From NCBI RefSeq assembly GCF_008520305.1, contig NZ_ML703306.1, positions 62,001 to 126,000 on the forward strand: a stretch of DNA of 64,000 bases, in the 5' to 3' direction. The notes under the pieces are model-generated. The model did no database searches and was not told the origin of the DNA. It saw nothing but the letters and a program-made list of their open reading frames with translations. Origin of the DNA: Mesorhizobium sp. SARCC-RB16n (lineage in GTDB: Bacteria > Pseudomonadota > Alphaproteobacteria > Rhizobiales > Rhizobiaceae). The translations under genes were made by a program, and so were the position numbers. The first letter of the stretch is position 1. Each line of letters starts with the position of its first letter. This document shows, piece by piece, positions 42,480 to 53,428 of this stretch.

Positions 42480-43106
42480 TCAGGCCGGCCACATCTCGTG
42501 CGACGTGTTGAGCGTCTTCAAAAGCGGATGATCGCGCAACCGCGCCCACAGGCGCTCGATATCGGGCCAGGCCGCCCGCGCTCTGTCGATGTCGGGATGC
42601 CAGGCCACCAGCATGACGAGATAGATGTCGGCCAGCGACATCTTATCGCCGACGAGCCAGTCGCGGCCACGCAAGGCTGCGTCGACGACGGCAAAACCAC
42701 GGTCCATCTCGGCGACCGCCGCCTGTTTCACCGCCTTCGTACCCTCGGTATCCGCCGTGTAGCGATGGGCATAGTAGAACCGCAGCACGGCCGGATAGAG
42801 CACCGAGGACATGAACGCCATCCAGCGCAGGAATTCGGCGCGGGCGGGTTCATCGGCCGCCGGTGCCAGGCCGGCCTGCGGGTGGCGTTCGGCGAGCAGG
42901 ATGCAGATCGCCGCCGATTCGGTCATCGAGCGTCCGTCCGGCAAGGTCAGCACCGGCACCTGGTTCAACGGGCTGATGGCGAGGAAGGCCGGATCGGGCG
43001 CCTCGCTCTTCGGCACGTCGATCTGTTCGAAAGGCGCATCGATCAGCGCCAGCGCCGCCTCGACGACGAAGCCGCCGCTGCCGGGACGCGTGTAGAGCTT
43101 GTACAT
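42480..43106 (-). CDS. Glutathione S-transferase family protein
   Basis: The 208-residue protein has an N-terminal thioredoxin-like domain (MYKLYTRPGSGGFVVEAALALI, then NQVPVLTLPDGRSMTESAAICILLAE with cis-Pro and the TESAAI glutathione site) and a helical C-terminal domain (WLVGDKMSLADIYLVMLVAW). It should conjugate or reduce substrates with glutathione; the substrate is unknown. GGGGGAGG precedes the ATG at 43106; the longer frame to 43175 is not supported. It is convergent with the sigma factor gene. Confidence 0.92.
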   Translation of the reverse strand: MYKLYTRPGSGGFVVEAALALIDAPFEQIDVPKSEAPDPAFLAISPLNQVPVLTLPDGRSMTESAAICILLAERHPQAGLAPAADEPARAEFLRWMAFMSSVLYPAVLRFYYAHRYTADTEGTKAVKQAAVAEMDRGFAVVDAALRGRDWLVGDKMSLADIYLVMLVAWHPDIDRARAAWPDIERLWARLRDHPLLKTLNTSHEMWPA

Positions 43107-43277
43107 GAAATCCTCCCCCGGCCCGTCTTCTCGCGGACCGGGAGTGATATGAACCGGAAGCAGGGGTCCGCTCAAGCGGCACGGCGGCGGCCACCGGGAG
43201 TTTTTCTGCGGGCCAGGCTCACGGCGCAGGACAACTAACGCTGGCCCGCCGACGCATGTTATTCCTGGGGTATCGAC

Positions 43278-44258
<981 letters not shown>

Positions 44259-44436
44259 TGGTTTCGCTCCCTGGAATTTCAGGCAATTGGCTGTAGCCGA
44301 CAGAATAGGGCTTTCAGCCGCGCAAGATAGGCTGCGGTTCGAAAATATCCGAGTGGGTCGTGTGCTGAAAACGCTTGGTCCTCGGAAAAGCATTCCTCGA
44401 AGCAGCTGGATCAAGGAATGGTTTGGCCGAAAGGAC

Positions 44437-45054
44437 CTACTGACGAGCAGCGATCGCCGCCGCGGCGCCAACCATGAAGGCGCCGGCGGTGCGGTTCAGC
44501 ACCTTGAGCGCGCGCGGCGACTTCAGGAACCAGCGCGCCTTGGCCGCCAGCGCCAGATAAGGCACCAGCACGACGAACAGGACGACCACCGTCAGCGCGA
44601 CGAGAATGCCGTAATCGGCAAGCGTGATCGTCTTCAGGTCGACGATGGTCGGCGTGATGGCGAGGTAGAAGATCATCGTCTTTGGATTGCCGAGCGTCAC
44701 GGTCAACCCGGCGACGAAGCTCGACAGCAATCCGTCCTTGCCCTTCCTGGCTTCGATGGTTTCGGGTGTGATACCGGCGGTCCAGAAGCGCCAGCCGAGG
44801 AAAGCGAGATAGGCGACGCCGGCCCATTTGATCGCCAGGAAAACCATGCCGAACTCCTGTGCGACGAAGGCCAGGCCCAGCACCACGGCGGTCAGATAGG
44901 TGAGATCGCCAAGCATCAGGCCGAAGGACATGGCGAGCGACGAGCGGAAGCCGGAGCCCAGCGCACGGGCGACTAGGGCGGTGATGCCGGGGCCGGGAAT
45001 GGCGGCGGCGATACCGAGCGCGGCACTGTAGGCGAGGAATCCGGTGAGGGTCAT
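44437..45054 (-). CDS. LysE/RhtB family amino acid exporter
   Basis: The 205-residue membrane protein has about six helices. The N-terminal signature [35 protein letters not shown] is that of the LysE superfamily. Such proteins export basic or neutral amino acids or homoserine lactones; the substrate here is unknown. The ATG at 45054 fits the family start; longer frames do not. No Shine-Dalgarno sequence is obvious. Confidence 0.92.
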   Translation of the reverse strand: MTLTGFLAYSAALGIAAAIPGPGITALVARALGSGFRSSLAMSFGLMLGDLTYLTAVVLGLAFVAQEFGMVFLAIKWAGVAYLAFLGWRFWTAGITPETIEARKGKDGLLSSFVAGLTVTLGNPKTMIFYLAITPTIVDLKTITLADYGILVALTVVVLFVVLVPYLALAAKARWFLKSPRALKVLNRTAGAFMVGAAAAIAARQ

Positions 45055-45166
45055 GGCGTTGGCGTCCAAGGGGCAGTCGCGCCCTTGTCGCATGAGGCAG
45101 GCTCCGGGAGAACGCCCTGAGCGCGGGATTCGCTTGCACCAGACAGCAATGGCCCGCAAGGACGGA

Positions 45167-46513
45167 TCAGGACCGGCCGCCACTATAAGTCACGCGCCAG
45201 ATCGTGCCGTTGCCGTCTTCGGTGACGATCAACGCCCCGTCCCTGGCCACCGCCACGCCCACCGGCCGGCCCCAGACCTCGCCATTGGAGACGACGAAGC
45301 CGGTCATGAAATCCTCGTATTCGCCTGTCGGCTTGCCATCCTTGAACAGAAGGCGGACGATCTTGTAGCCGGTCCTGTTGCCGCGGTTCCACGAGCCGTG
45401 CAGGGCAACGAAGGCATCGCCTTGATACTCGGCCGGAAAGCTTTTGCCGTCGTAGAAAGCGATGTTGAGCGGCGCCGAATGCGCCTGCACCAGGACGTCG
45501 GGAGTCGTCGCCTTGCCGGCAAGGTCGGGCCGCTCGCCCTTGTGGCGCGGGTCCTCATTGTTGCCGATGTAATACCAGGGCCAGCCATAGAAGGCGCCTT
45601 CCCTGACCGATGTCGCGTATTCGGCCGGCACATTGTCGCCGAGCGCATCGCGCTCGTTGACCACGCACCACAGCGCTCCTGTTGCCGGCTGGACGGCCAT
45701 GCCCGAACAATTGCGCAGCCCGGTGGCGACGATGCGGCCGTTCTTGCCGTCGGGGTCGAAGGCCCGCACATCGGCCCGGCCCGCCTCGGAACCCCAACTG
45801 GCACCGAGCGGGTTCGATTTGACCCACGCATCGAGCCCGCCTCTGGGTCTTTTGCCCATATCCTCGGCAATATTCGAGCCGGAGCCGACGGAGAGGTAGA
45901 GTGTCTTGCCGTCGGGCGAGAAGGCGATGTCGCGCGTCCAGTGGTGATTCGCCGGAATGTTGTCGACAATGGTTTCCGGTTCGCCCGAGGCCTTCAGGTC
46001 GCCATTGCGATAGGCAAAGCGCACGATGCTGTCGCTGTTGGCGACATACACCCATTGCGGGTCATTGCCGGGGGGATAGAAGGCGATGCCATACGGCTGG
46101 TGGAGGCCGCCGGCAAAGATGCCTTTCTTGGCCGGCTTGGCGCTGCCTTCGTTCAGCCGATAGACGCGGACCTGGTTGGCCTCGCTGTCGGCGACGAACA
46201 GGTCGCCGTTCGGCGCGACGCGCACCACACGCGGATTGTCGATACCGGACGCAACGAGTTCCGCCGAAAAGCCCGGCGGCAATTGTGGCTTGGCGTCTTG
46301 CGGCCTGTCCGTGAGGCCGGCGCTGTTCGATGCCGACTTGGTGACATAGGGCCTCGGCAGGTCTTCCGGCTTGATCAGCCGGCGCACACCGGGCTTGTCC
46401 GCGCGCCAGTCGCCGAAGGCCGCCGGGCCTTTGAGCACGGGCTGATCGGCCTGCTGGGCGAGAGCCGCGGTCGTGAGGAACAGTGCGGACATCGTCAGTC
46501 CGGCCAATCGCAT
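45167..46513 (-). CDS. PQQ-dependent sorbosone/sugar dehydrogenase-like protein
   Basis: The 448-residue protein starts with a signal peptide (MRLAGLTMSALFLTTAALAQ). A six-bladed propeller typical of soluble quinoprotein glucose/sorbosone dehydrogenases follows, with NPRVVRVAPNGDLFVADS, NHHWTRDIAFSPDGKTLYLSVGSGSN and GWPWYYIG. It should act in the periplasm with PQQ as cofactor, although no pqq genes are nearby. GGAGG precedes the ATG at 46513; an in-frame start at 46573 would add 20 residues. Confidence 0.88.
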   Translation of the reverse strand: MRLAGLTMSALFLTTAALAQQADQPVLKGPAAFGDWRADKPGVRRLIKPEDLPRPYVTKSASNSAGLTDRPQDAKPQLPPGFSAELVASGIDNPRVVRVAPNGDLFVADSEANQVRVYRLNEGSAKPAKKGIFAGGLHQPYGIAFYPPGNDPQWVYVANSDSIVRFAYRNGDLKASGEPETIVDNIPANHHWTRDIAFSPDGKTLYLSVGSGSNIAEDMGKRPRGGLDAWVKSNPLGASWGSEAGRADVRAFDPDGKNGRIVATGLRNCSGMAVQPATGALWCVVNERDALGDNVPAEYATSVREGAFYGWPWYYIGNNEDPRHKGERPDLAGKATTPDVLVQAHSAPLNIAFYDGKSFPAEYQGDAFVALHGSWNRGNRTGYKIVRLLFKDGKPTGEYEDFMTGFVVSNGEVWGRPVGVAVARDGALIVTEDGNGTIWRVTYSGGRS

Positions 46514-46596
46514 CACTTCCTCCAGTCGGTCGTGAAGGAAATTAACGATCGGTTTGTCAGTGGGTTCCGTCACGCACGGTAAGCAAACTTCTGGAA

Positions 46597-46794
46597 TCAG
46601 GTTCCGGCAGCGTAAAAATCGTCGTTCAGGCGTTTTTCCAGAGCAACGAGATCTGCCGGCAACGGCAGGCCCATAGCGCGCATTTCCTGCAGTTTTTCGC
46701 GCAGCTGTTCCTGAATTTCGTGCTGGTCCTCAGGCTGGTTGACCATCTCTTCGAGAAGCAGGCTGATCTGGGCCTTGAATGATTCCAGCGCCAT
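46597..46794 (-). CDS. Small conserved hypothetical protein downstream of hrcA
   Basis: The 65-residue acidic, helical protein begins MALESFKAQISLLLEEMVNQPEDQHEIQEQLREKLQEMRAMGLPLP. A clean AAGGAG precedes the ATG. It lies 26 bases after hrcA on the same strand, in the position where grpE is found in many bacteria, but shows no GrpE similarity. A coiled-coil adaptor or regulator is possible; no family is recognised. Confidence 0.75.
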   Translation of the reverse strand: MALESFKAQISLLLEEMVNQPEDQHEIQEQLREKLQEMRAMGLPLPADLVALEKRLNDDFYAAGT

Positions 46795-46820
46795 TCTTTT
46801 TCTCCTTGCTGCCCGGAGGC

Positions 46821-47903
46821 CTACCTCAACATACGCGATATCAGCTGCGCCGTATAATCCACCATCGGCACGATGCGGGCGTAATTGAGCCGCGTCGGTC
46901 CGATGACACCTAGCGCGCCGACGACGCGGGCATCCTTGTCGCGATAGGGCGCCACCACCAGCGACGAACCCGACAGCGAAAACAGCTTGTTTTCCGAGCC
47001 GATGAAGATGCGCACGCCCGATCCCTCCTCAGCAAGGTCAAGCAGCTGGATCAGCCCGTCCTGCGTCTCCATGTCCTCGAACAGGTGCCGCAGCAGTTCG
47101 ATGTCGGCCTGGGCGGTGACGTTTTCGAGCAGATTGGCACGGCCGCGCACGATGAGCCGTGCCGGCAGGCCGCTTTCGGCGCCCGCCCACACGGCCAGCC
47201 CCTTCTCGACGAGGTCCTGCGACAGCGTGTCGAGCGCCGCCCTCGTCTCTTCCTTGATGCGGGCGATCTCGGTCCGCGCCTCGGCCAGCGTGCGGCCGCG
47301 AATATGCGCGTTGAGGAAATTCGAGGCTTCGTGCAGTTGCGAGACGGTGATGCCGGTCGGCAGGTCGACGACGCGGTTCTCGACATCGCCATTCTGCGAC
47401 ACCAGCACGGCAAGCGCCTTGGTCGGCTCAAGCTGGATGAACTCGATATGTTTCAGCGCCACCTCGTTCTTGGCTGCCAGCACCAGGCCGGCGCCGCGCG
47501 ACATGCCCGACAGCATCTGGCTGGCCTCGGTCAGCATGTGCTCAAGCGTCGCGCCCGAGCCGGAGGCCCGCACCTGCGCCTCGATGGTGCGGCGCTCCTC
47601 GTCGGAAAGATCGCCGAGCTCCATGAAGGCGTCGACGAAAAAGCGCAGGCCGGCCTGCGTCGGCAGACGCCCGGCCGAGATGTGCGGCGCGTAGATCAGG
47701 CCGAGATGCTCGAGGTCGCTCATCACATTGCGGATGGTGGCCGGCGACAGCGAGGAAGGCAGGATGCGCGACAGGCTGCGCGAGCCCACGGGCTCGCCGT
47801 CCCTGAGATAGGAATCGACGATGCGCCGGAAGATGTCGCGCGAGCGCATGTCGAGTGATTGAAGTGCAAGCGGCTGCGAAGCGGGATCGACTGCCTTGGT
47901 CAT
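46821..47903 (-). CDS. hrcA: Heat-inducible transcription repressor HrcA
   Basis: The 360-residue repressor represses groESL/dnaK-type operons by binding CIRCE sites. The N-terminal winged helix ([51 protein letters not shown]) and [20 protein letters not shown] are diagnostic, and the [22 protein letters not shown]-terminus, here [16 protein letters not shown], also matches. No CIRCE inverted repeat (TTAGCACTC-N9-GAGTGCTAA) was seen nearby. The gene diverges from rph, with 156 bases between starts. Confidence 0.95.
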   Translation of the reverse strand: MTKAVDPASQPLALQSLDMRSRDIFRRIVDSYLRDGEPVGSRSLSRILPSSLSPATIRNVMSDLEHLGLIYAPHISAGRLPTQAGLRFFVDAFMELGDLSDEERRTIEAQVRASGSGATLEHMLTEASQMLSGMSRGAGLVLAAKNEVALKHIEFIQLEPTKALAVLVSQNGDVENRVVDLPTGITVSQLHEASNFLNAHIRGRTLAEARTEIARIKEETRAALDTLSQDLVEKGLAVWAGAESGLPARLIVRGRANLLENVTAQADIELLRHLFEDMETQDGLIQLLDLAEEGSGVRIFIGSENKLFSLSGSSLVVAPYRDKDARVVGALGVIGPTRLNYARIVPMVDYTAQLISRMLR

Positions 47904-48059
47904 TCGGCCAAAAACCTCCGGTTCAAGGATATAGACTTCGGTGGGCCGCGCGCAACCCGGTGTCTGAGTGAGATCAACCCGGTTCCTTTTCCTTTGCGCC
48001 GTGCCCTGCATGCGTCTAAAAGCCGGCCACGATTCAAAAATGACAAGAAAGCAGGCCGA

Positions 48060-48776
48060 ATGCGCCCCTCCAAACGCCAATTCGATGAAATGCGCGCCAT
48101 CTCCTTCGAGCGCGGCGTCTCCAAACACGCTGAAGGCTCGTGCCTGGTGAAGTTCGGCGACACGCATGTCCTGTGCACCGCCAGCCTCGAGGAAAAGGTG
48201 CCGGGCTGGATGCGCAATTCCGGCAAGGGCTGGGTGACGGCCGAATACGGCATGCTGCCGCGCTCGACCGGCGAGCGCATGCGCCGCGAGGCTTCCGCCG
48301 GCAAGCAGGGCGGCCGCACGTTGGAGATCCAGCGCCTGATCGGCCGTTCGCTGCGTGCCGTGGTCGACCTGCAGGCGCTGGGCGAACAGCAGATCACCGT
48401 CGACTGCGACGTCATCCAGGCCGATGGCGGCACCCGTACCGCTTCGATCACCGGCGGCTGGGTGGCGCTGCATGATTGCCTGCGCTGGATGGAGACGCGG
48501 CAGATGGCCAGTGTTTCGAAAGTGCTGAAGGACCATGTCGCCGCGATTTCCTGCGGCATCCATGACGGCCAGCCGGTCATCGACCTCGACTATATCGAGG
48601 ATTCCTCGGCCGGCACCGACGCCAATTTCGTCATGACCGGCAAGGGCGGCATCGTCGAGATCCAGGGCACCGCCGAGGGCGAGCCCTTCTCCGAGGACCA
48701 GTTTGGGGAATTAATGGGCCTCGCCAAGAAGGGCATCCAGAGGTTGGTGAGTTTGCAGCAGATGGCGGTGGCGTAA
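48060..48776 (+). CDS. rph: Ribonuclease PH
   Basis: The 238-residue phosphorolytic exonuclease trims tRNA 3' ends. Sequence matches along its length: [77 protein letters not shown]. The start at 48060 was chosen because upstream sequence is not conserved. rph divergent from hrcA is a typical alphaproteobacterial arrangement. Confidence 0.96.
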   Translation: MRPSKRQFDEMRAISFERGVSKHAEGSCLVKFGDTHVLCTASLEEKVPGWMRNSGKGWVTAEYGMLPRSTGERMRREASAGKQGGRTLEIQRLIGRSLRAVVDLQALGEQQITVDCDVIQADGGTRTASITGGWVALHDCLRWMETRQMASVSKVLKDHVAAISCGIHDGQPVIDLDYIEDSSAGTDANFVMTGKGGIVEIQGTAEGEPFSEDQFGELMGLAKKGIQRLVSLQQMAVA

Positions 48777-48797
48777 TCTCGAAATGTCGAGCTTGAG

Positions 48798-48959
48798 CGC
48801 CCCTCTCTGTCCTGCCGGACATCTCCCCCACATGGGGGGAGATTGGCAGCTTCGGCGCTCCGCTCAATCCTGCAACGCAAATGATTGGCGAAAGTCGCGA
48901 TGGCCGCTGATCTCCCCCCTCGTGGGGGAGATGCCCGGCAGGGCAGAGGGGGGCGCCTT
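48798..48959. repeat. Inverted pair of palindromic repeats
   Basis: One copy (about 48798-48845, gcgcccctctctgtcctgcc, then hairpin ATCTCCCCC-acat-GGGGGGAGAT) is mirrored by a reversed copy (about 48911-48959). Both lie in the gap between rph and the VOC gene. The left hairpin could end rph transcription. The end of the right copy provides the gagggggg that precedes the VOC start codon. Confidence 0.8.
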
Positions 48960-49370
48960 GTGATACCCTCCGCAATCCTGGAATCTGCTCTCTACGCCAC
49001 CGATCTCAATGCCGCCGAAGCCTTCTATACCGACGTCCTCGGCCTCAAACCCCTCGGCAAGGTCGAAGGCCGCCACCTCTTCTTCCGCTGCGGCACGGGC
49101 GTCCTGCTCGTCTTCAATGCCGAGGCGACCAAGATTCCCCCGGCGGCCGACGCAAGGCTGAAAGTGCCGCCGCACGGCACCGTCGGCGAAGGTCATCTCT
49201 GCTTTGCGGCGACCGCCGACGAGCTCGACGGCTGGAAAACCCATCTCCAGGCGAAGAAAATCGCCATCGAAAGCGAATTCGAATGGCCGCAAGGTGGCCG
49301 TTCGATCTATATACGCGACCCCTCGGGCAATTCGATCGAATTCGCCGAGCCGAGAATCTGGGGCCTTTGA
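48960..49370 (+). CDS. VOC family (glyoxalase/dioxygenase-fold) protein
   Basis: This 136-residue protein has one VOC unit: [37 protein letters not shown], then [15 protein letters not shown] and [19 protein letters not shown]. The His and Glu positions of VOC metal ligands are present in GHLCFA and IEFAEP. It starts with GTG at 48960, directly after a palindromic repeat whose end forms the Shine-Dalgarno sequence. The stop overlaps the rdgB start (TGATG), so the two are coupled. Confidence 0.88.
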   Translation: MIPSAILESALYATDLNAAEAFYTDVLGLKPLGKVEGRHLFFRCGTGVLLVFNAEATKIPPAADARLKVPPHGTVGEGHLCFAATADELDGWKTHLQAKKIAIESEFEWPQGGRSIYIRDPSGNSIEFAEPRIWGL

Positions 49371-50017
49371 TGCATTCACTCGATGGCAAGAAGATCGTCG
49401 TTGCCAGCCACAATGAAGGCAAGCTGCGCGAATTCGCCGACCTGATGGGACCGTTCGGCTTCGAGGCGAAATCGGCCAAGGAGTATGACCTGCCCGAACC
49501 GGACGAAACCGGCACCACCTTCGAGGAAAACGCCTACATCAAGGCCTTTGCCGCCGCGAGGGCGACCGGCCTGCCGGCGCTGTCGGACGATTCTGGCCTC
49601 TGCGTCGATGCGCTCGATGGTGCGCCCGGCGTCTACACCGCGAACTGGGCCGAGACGCCGGACGGATCGCGCGATTTCGCCATGGCCATGCAGCGTACCG
49701 AAGTGGCGATGCAGGAAGTCGGCGCGGCCACGCCCGAACGGCGCACGGGCCGCTTCGTCGCCGTCATTTGCCTCGCCTTTCCCGACGGCGAGGCCGAATA
49801 TTATCGCGGCGAGGCCGAGGGCACGCTGGTCTGGCCGCCGCGCGGCGAGCTCGGCTTCGGCTATGATCCGGTGTTCCTGCCCAATGGCTTCGACAAGACC
49901 TTCGGCGAGATGAGCGCGGAGGAAAAGCACGGCTGGAAACCCGGCCAGGCGACGGCGCTCTCGCACCGCGCCCGCGCCTTCCAGAAATTCGCCCAAGCTC
50001 GGCTTGGTTCAGCGTGA
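49370..50017 (+). CDS. rdgB: RdgB/HAM1 non-canonical purine NTP pyrophosphatase
   Basis: The 215-residue enzyme hydrolyses dITP, ITP and XTP, preventing their incorporation in DNA. Motifs are [56 protein letters not shown] (core SDDSGL) and [13 protein letters not shown]. Translation couples with the VOC gene upstream and hemW downstream. Confidence 0.95.
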   Translation: MHSLDGKKIVVASHNEGKLREFADLMGPFGFEAKSAKEYDLPEPDETGTTFEENAYIKAFAAARATGLPALSDDSGLCVDALDGAPGVYTANWAETPDGSRDFAMAMQRTEVAMQEVGAATPERRTGRFVAVICLAFPDGEAEYYRGEAEGTLVWPPRGELGFGYDPVFLPNGFDKTFGEMSAEEKHGWKPGQATALSHRARAFQKFAQARLGSA

Positions 50018-51192
50018 TCGGGCCCGGCACCACCATGGCGCTCGACCGCAGTCCCGGCTTCGGCGTCTACGTGCATTGGCCGTTCTGCGCGGCCAAGTGC
50101 CCTTATTGCGACTTCAACAGCCATGTCCGCCACCAGCCGGTCGACCAGGAGCGCTTCGCCGCCGCTTTCGAGGCCGAGTTGGCGACGATGCGCCAGCGCA
50201 CCGGGCCGCGCGAAGTGACCAGCATCTTCCTCGGCGGCGGCACGCCGTCGCTGATGAAGCCGGAAACCGTGGCCAGGGTTCTGGACGCGGTGGCCAGGAA
50301 CTGGACGGTGCCTGATGGCATCGAAGTGACGCTCGAGGCCAACCCCTCCTCGGTCGAGGCGGAGCGTTTCCGTGGCTACCGGGCGGCCGGCGTCAACCGC
50401 GTCTCGCTTGGTGTGCAGGCGCTGAACGACAAGGATCTGCGGTTCCTCGGCCGGCTACACAATGTCGAGGCAGCCTTGCACGCAATCGGCCTCGCGCGCG
50501 AAATCTTTCCGCGCCTGTCCTTCGACCTGATCTATGCGCGCCCCGGGCAGACGCCACAGGATTGGCAGGCGGAACTCGAACAGGCGATCGGCCATGCCGC
50601 CGACCATCTGTCGCTCTATCAGCTGACCATCGAGGAAGGCACGCCCTTCCACGCGCTGCACGCGGCGAAGAAATTCGTCATTCCCGACAACGACCACGCC
50701 GCCGATCTTTACGCGTTGACGCAGGAAATCACGTCGGCGCACGGCCTGCCGGCCTACGAGATTTCCAACCACGCCAGGCCGGGCGCCGAGAGCCGGCACA
50801 ATCTGACCTATTGGCGCTACGGCGAATATGTCGGCGTCGGCCCCGGCGCGCATGGCCGCTTCGTCGAGAACGGCCATCGCGTGGTGACCATCGCCGAACG
50901 GATGCCGGAAACCTGGGCCAATCTGGTCGAGGCCAAGGGCCATGGCATCACGGGCGGCGAGATCCTGACGCGCTCGGAAGAGGCGGACGAGTTTCTTTTG
51001 ATGGGCCTGCGGCTGGCCGAAGGCATCGACCTTTCGCGCTACGAGGCGTTTTCGGGCCGCGGCCTGTCCACGGCGCGGCTGTCGGTACTGCAGGGCGAAG
51101 GGCTGGTGGCGCCGATTGGCAATGCGCGGCTGCGCGCCACCCCGGCCGGCATGATCGTGCTCGACGCCGTGGTGGCGGACCTGGCGCGCTGA
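50014..51192 (+). CDS. hemW: Radical SAM heme chaperone HemW
   Basis: This 392-residue radical SAM protein has the cluster motif [13 protein letters not shown]. It also has [15 protein letters not shown] and the HemN-type C-terminal domain ([19 protein letters not shown]). It lacks the extra N-terminal residues of HemN coproporphyrinogen oxidases; HemW inserts heme into proteins. The gene overlaps rdgB by four bases using GTG at 50014; ATG at 50035 is an alternative. Confidence 0.93.
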   Translation: MIGPGTTMALDRSPGFGVYVHWPFCAAKCPYCDFNSHVRHQPVDQERFAAAFEAELATMRQRTGPREVTSIFLGGGTPSLMKPETVARVLDAVARNWTVPDGIEVTLEANPSSVEAERFRGYRAAGVNRVSLGVQALNDKDLRFLGRLHNVEAALHAIGLAREIFPRLSFDLIYARPGQTPQDWQAELEQAIGHAADHLSLYQLTIEEGTPFHALHAAKKFVIPDNDHAADLYALTQEITSAHGLPAYEISNHARPGAESRHNLTYWRYGEYVGVGPGAHGRFVENGHRVVTIAERMPETWANLVEAKGHGITGGEILTRSEEADEFLLMGLRLAEGIDLSRYEAFSGRGLSTARLSVLQGEGLVAPIGNARLRATPAGMIVLDAVVADLAR

Positions 51193-51196
51193 ACCC

Positions 51197-51520
51197 TTGA
51201 AAAACCTACTCTTCGTCTGCAGCCAGAACCGCTTGCGCAGCCCGACCGCCGAGCAGGTGTTTTCCACGCGGCGCGACATCGAAGTCGCCTCGGCCGGCAC
51301 CAATCATGATGCCGATACACCGCTGACGGACGAACTCGTCGCCTGGGCCGATATCATCTTTGTCATGGAGAAAACCCACCGCACCAAGCTGCAGAAGAAA
51401 TTCAAGGCCAGCCTGAAGGCGGCCAAGGTGATCTGCCTCGATATTCCCGATGATTATGAATTCATGGACCCGGAGTTGATAGCGCTTCTGAAGGCGCGCG
51501 TTTCACGGTATCTGGACTGA
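51197..51520 (+). CDS. Low-molecular-weight protein tyrosine phosphatase-like protein
   Basis: The 107-residue protein begins MKNLLFVCSQNRLRSPTAEQVF, with the CX5R catalytic loop (C-SQNRL-R-S). ASAGTNHDADTPLTDELVAWADIIFVMEKTH follows, as in short LMW-PTP relatives. It starts with TTG four bases after the hemW stop. It is shorter than canonical LMW-PTPs (about 150 residues) and its C-terminal acid is IPDDYEFMDPEL. Activity is unverified but the loop is intact. Confidence 0.85.
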   Translation: MKNLLFVCSQNRLRSPTAEQVFSTRRDIEVASAGTNHDADTPLTDELVAWADIIFVMEKTHRTKLQKKFKASLKAAKVICLDIPDDYEFMDPELIALLKARVSRYLD

Positions 51521-51575
51521 GCGCCTGGCCCGCCGAACACCACTCCGCCGTTGGGCGGCCGCCTCGCCAGTCTGA

Positions 51576-51704
51576 GCCAGGTCAAGCGTCGTGTTTGTGG
51601 CGGTGCTTTCCGCGATCTTTCTCGGCGTGCGCCTCGCCGTTTCGGACTGGCTTGGCGTCGTCCTTGTCGCGGCGGCCACGGTGCTGGTCCCCTATCGGAG
51701 ATAG
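51576..51704 (+). pseudogene. Possible C-terminal remnant of a DMT/EamA transporter
   Basis: An open frame begins after a stop at 51573-51575 and ends at 51704. It reads SVVFVAVLSAIFLGVRLAVS then DWLGVVLVAAATVLVPYRR. The two hydrophobic segments with the FLG..L..SDWLG motif resemble the last two helices of EamA-type transporters. No upstream part exists, so it is a decayed fragment or a coincidental frame. High GC at third codon positions favours former coding. Confidence 0.35.
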
Positions 51705-51777
51705 CGGCACGCCGTGGCGCGCGTTTTTCGTTTCAAGACGGGTGATGAAGATATCGAAGCGATTTGGCATCGTCCGG

Positions 51778-51957
51778 TCAGTGCTCCGTCGTGCTGTCGG
51801 GTTTATTGTCGGAAAGTTTCACATTGGTGGGCAAGGTGACCGCGGCCGGTTCTCTGGTCGGGCCGCTCTTGGCAGGCAGCCGCTTGTGCCGTGGTGAGGC
51901 ACGATTGCGGTCGGCATAGTAGGGCTCGAAAGCGTCCTGTATCGTCAGGCTGTCCAT
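51778..51957 (-). CDS. Small conserved-looking protein divergent from rsmI
   Basis: This 59-residue frame, too short for most gene lists, begins MDSLTIQDAFEPYYADRNRA and continues SPRHKRLPAKSGPTREPAAV. The ATG at 51957 has a near-perfect Shine-Dalgarno sequence (GGAGGACAGG). It has no hydrophobic segment; the middle is basic and the ends polar. It is divergent from rsmI with about 170 bases between starts. No function is recognised. Confidence 0.65.
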   Translation of the reverse strand: MDSLTIQDAFEPYYADRNRASPRHKRLPAKSGPTREPAAVTLPTNVKLSDNKPDSTTEH

Positions 51958-52125
51958 CCTGTCCTCCCTAGGGAATCAGGGCCTAAATCTGCCAAACCCG
52001 GTTTCGTTCCCTACTGTGGCGAAGGAATGGCGGCTAGCTTACATCGGCGTGAGTTTTGCAAGCCGGCACTGGCTATGCCAAACAAGATTTGGCAGGCCAA
52101 ACAGGCCTGAACGGAGACGGCATCG

Positions 52126-53037
52126 GTGACTGGCGAGACGGGCAAGCGCAGCTATGTGGTCGGGCAGACCGAGATCGCGGCCCGTCCGCTCGATCCGGCG
52201 CTCTATCTGGTGGCGACGCCGATCGGCAACCTGGCCGACATCACATTGCGCGCGCTGGAGACGCTGGCCGCCGCCGACATCGTCGCCTGCGAGGACACGC
52301 GGGTGTCGCGCGTGCTGCTCGACCGCTACGGCATTCGCCGCCGCACCACGGCCTATCACGAACACAACGCCGGCGAAGCTGGGCCGAAACTGATCGCGGC
52401 ACTTGCAGCCGGGCAGAGTGTGGCGCTGATTTCGGATGCCGGCACGCCGCTGGTCTCCGATCCCGGCTACCGGCTGGTCGGCGAGGCGCTCGACCAGGGC
52501 ATTCGCGTCGTGCCGATCCCCGGCCCATCGGCACCGCTTGCCGCGCTCACCGCATCCGGCCTGCCGTCGGACGCCTTCCTGTTCGCCGGCTTTTTGCCGG
52601 TGAAATCAGGGCAACGGTTGGCAAGGCTGGAAGCGTTGAAAGCCGTGCCGGCGACGCTGATCTTCTTCGAATCGCCGCGCCGGCTGGCCGAATCGCTCGG
52701 CGCCATGGTCGAGGCGCTCGGCGGCGAACGCAAAGCCGCCATCGGCCGGGAATTGACCAAGACTTTCGAGGAAATGCGCACCGGCACGCTACGCGCACTC
52801 GCCGAACATTATGCGGCGGCCGACACACCGAAGGGCGAGATCGTCGTCTGCATTGGCCCCACCGAGGCCAAGGCGGACCAGCCTGAAGACATCGACCGGC
52901 TGCTTTTGTCGCTCGCAGCCGAAATGCCGGCCTCCAAGGCGGCGGCGGAGGCGGCGAAAATGACCGGCGGCCAGAAGCAGGCGCTCTATCGGCGCTTGCT
53001 GGAGCTCAGGAATGCGTCCGGAGAGACCGGTGGCTGA
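52126..53037 (+). CDS. rsmI: 16S rRNA (cytidine1402-2'-O)-methyltransferase
   Basis: The 303-residue tetrapyrrole-methylase-fold enzyme modifies C1402 in the 30S decoding centre. Motifs are [64 protein letters not shown] and [18 protein letters not shown]. It starts with GTG at 52126, with CGGAGA at good spacing. It overlaps the start of yraN. Confidence 0.95.
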   Translation: MTGETGKRSYVVGQTEIAARPLDPALYLVATPIGNLADITLRALETLAAADIVACEDTRVSRVLLDRYGIRRRTTAYHEHNAGEAGPKLIAALAAGQSVALISDAGTPLVSDPGYRLVGEALDQGIRVVPIPGPSAPLAALTASGLPSDAFLFAGFLPVKSGQRLARLEALKAVPATLIFFESPRRLAESLGAMVEALGGERKAAIGRELTKTFEEMRTGTLRALAEHYAAADTPKGEIVVCIGPTEAKADQPEDIDRLLLSLAAEMPASKAAAEAAKMTGGQKQALYRRLLELRNASGETGG

Positions 53038-53407
53038 GCGCCCGAGCGCCAGCCGCCAGAAGGCCTATCGGCGCGGTCATCGCGGCGAATGGCTGGCGGC
53101 TGCAGCGCTGATGTTGAAGGGCTACCGCATCCTGGCGCGCCGCCATCGCACCCGGTTCGGCGAGATCGACCTGATCGCACGGCGCGGCGATCTGGTGCTG
53201 TTCGTCGAGGTCAAGGCGCGCCGCACGCTGATCGAGGCCATGGAAGCGATCGGCCACGAATCGGAGCGCCGTATCGAGGGCGCGGCCGACATCTGGCTGT
53301 CGCGGCAGCCGGACTATGGCAGGCTGTCGATGCGTTTCGACATGGTTGCCGTGCTGCCCTGGCGCTGGCCGGTGCATGTCCCGAATGCGTTCTATGGGAG
53401 GAGTTGA
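53012..53407 (+). CDS. yraN: YraN/UPF0102 family endonuclease-like protein
   Basis: The 131-residue protein has the UPF0102 pattern: [50 protein letters not shown], which holds the nuclease-like GEIDLI...VEVKAR motif, and FDMVAVLP. These proteins resemble Holliday junction resolvases, but the role is unproven. It overlaps rsmI by 26 bases with ATG at 53012; GTG at 53030, with GGAG ahead of it, is an alternative start. Confidence 0.92.
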   Translation: MRPERPVAERPSASRQKAYRRGHRGEWLAAAALMLKGYRILARRHRTRFGEIDLIARRGDLVLFVEVKARRTLIEAMEAIGHESERRIEGAADIWLSRQPDYGRLSMRFDMVAVLPWRWPVHVPNAFYGRS

Positions 53408-53428
53408 GGAGGGGGGCATTCCTCGCTT

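Noticed and set aside
43208-43249. GCGGGCCAG/CTGGCCCGC inverted repeat after cysK as a terminator
   Set aside because: On the cysK strand the stem is followed by an A-rich run, not T, and the loop is 24 bases long, so a rho-independent terminator is not supported.
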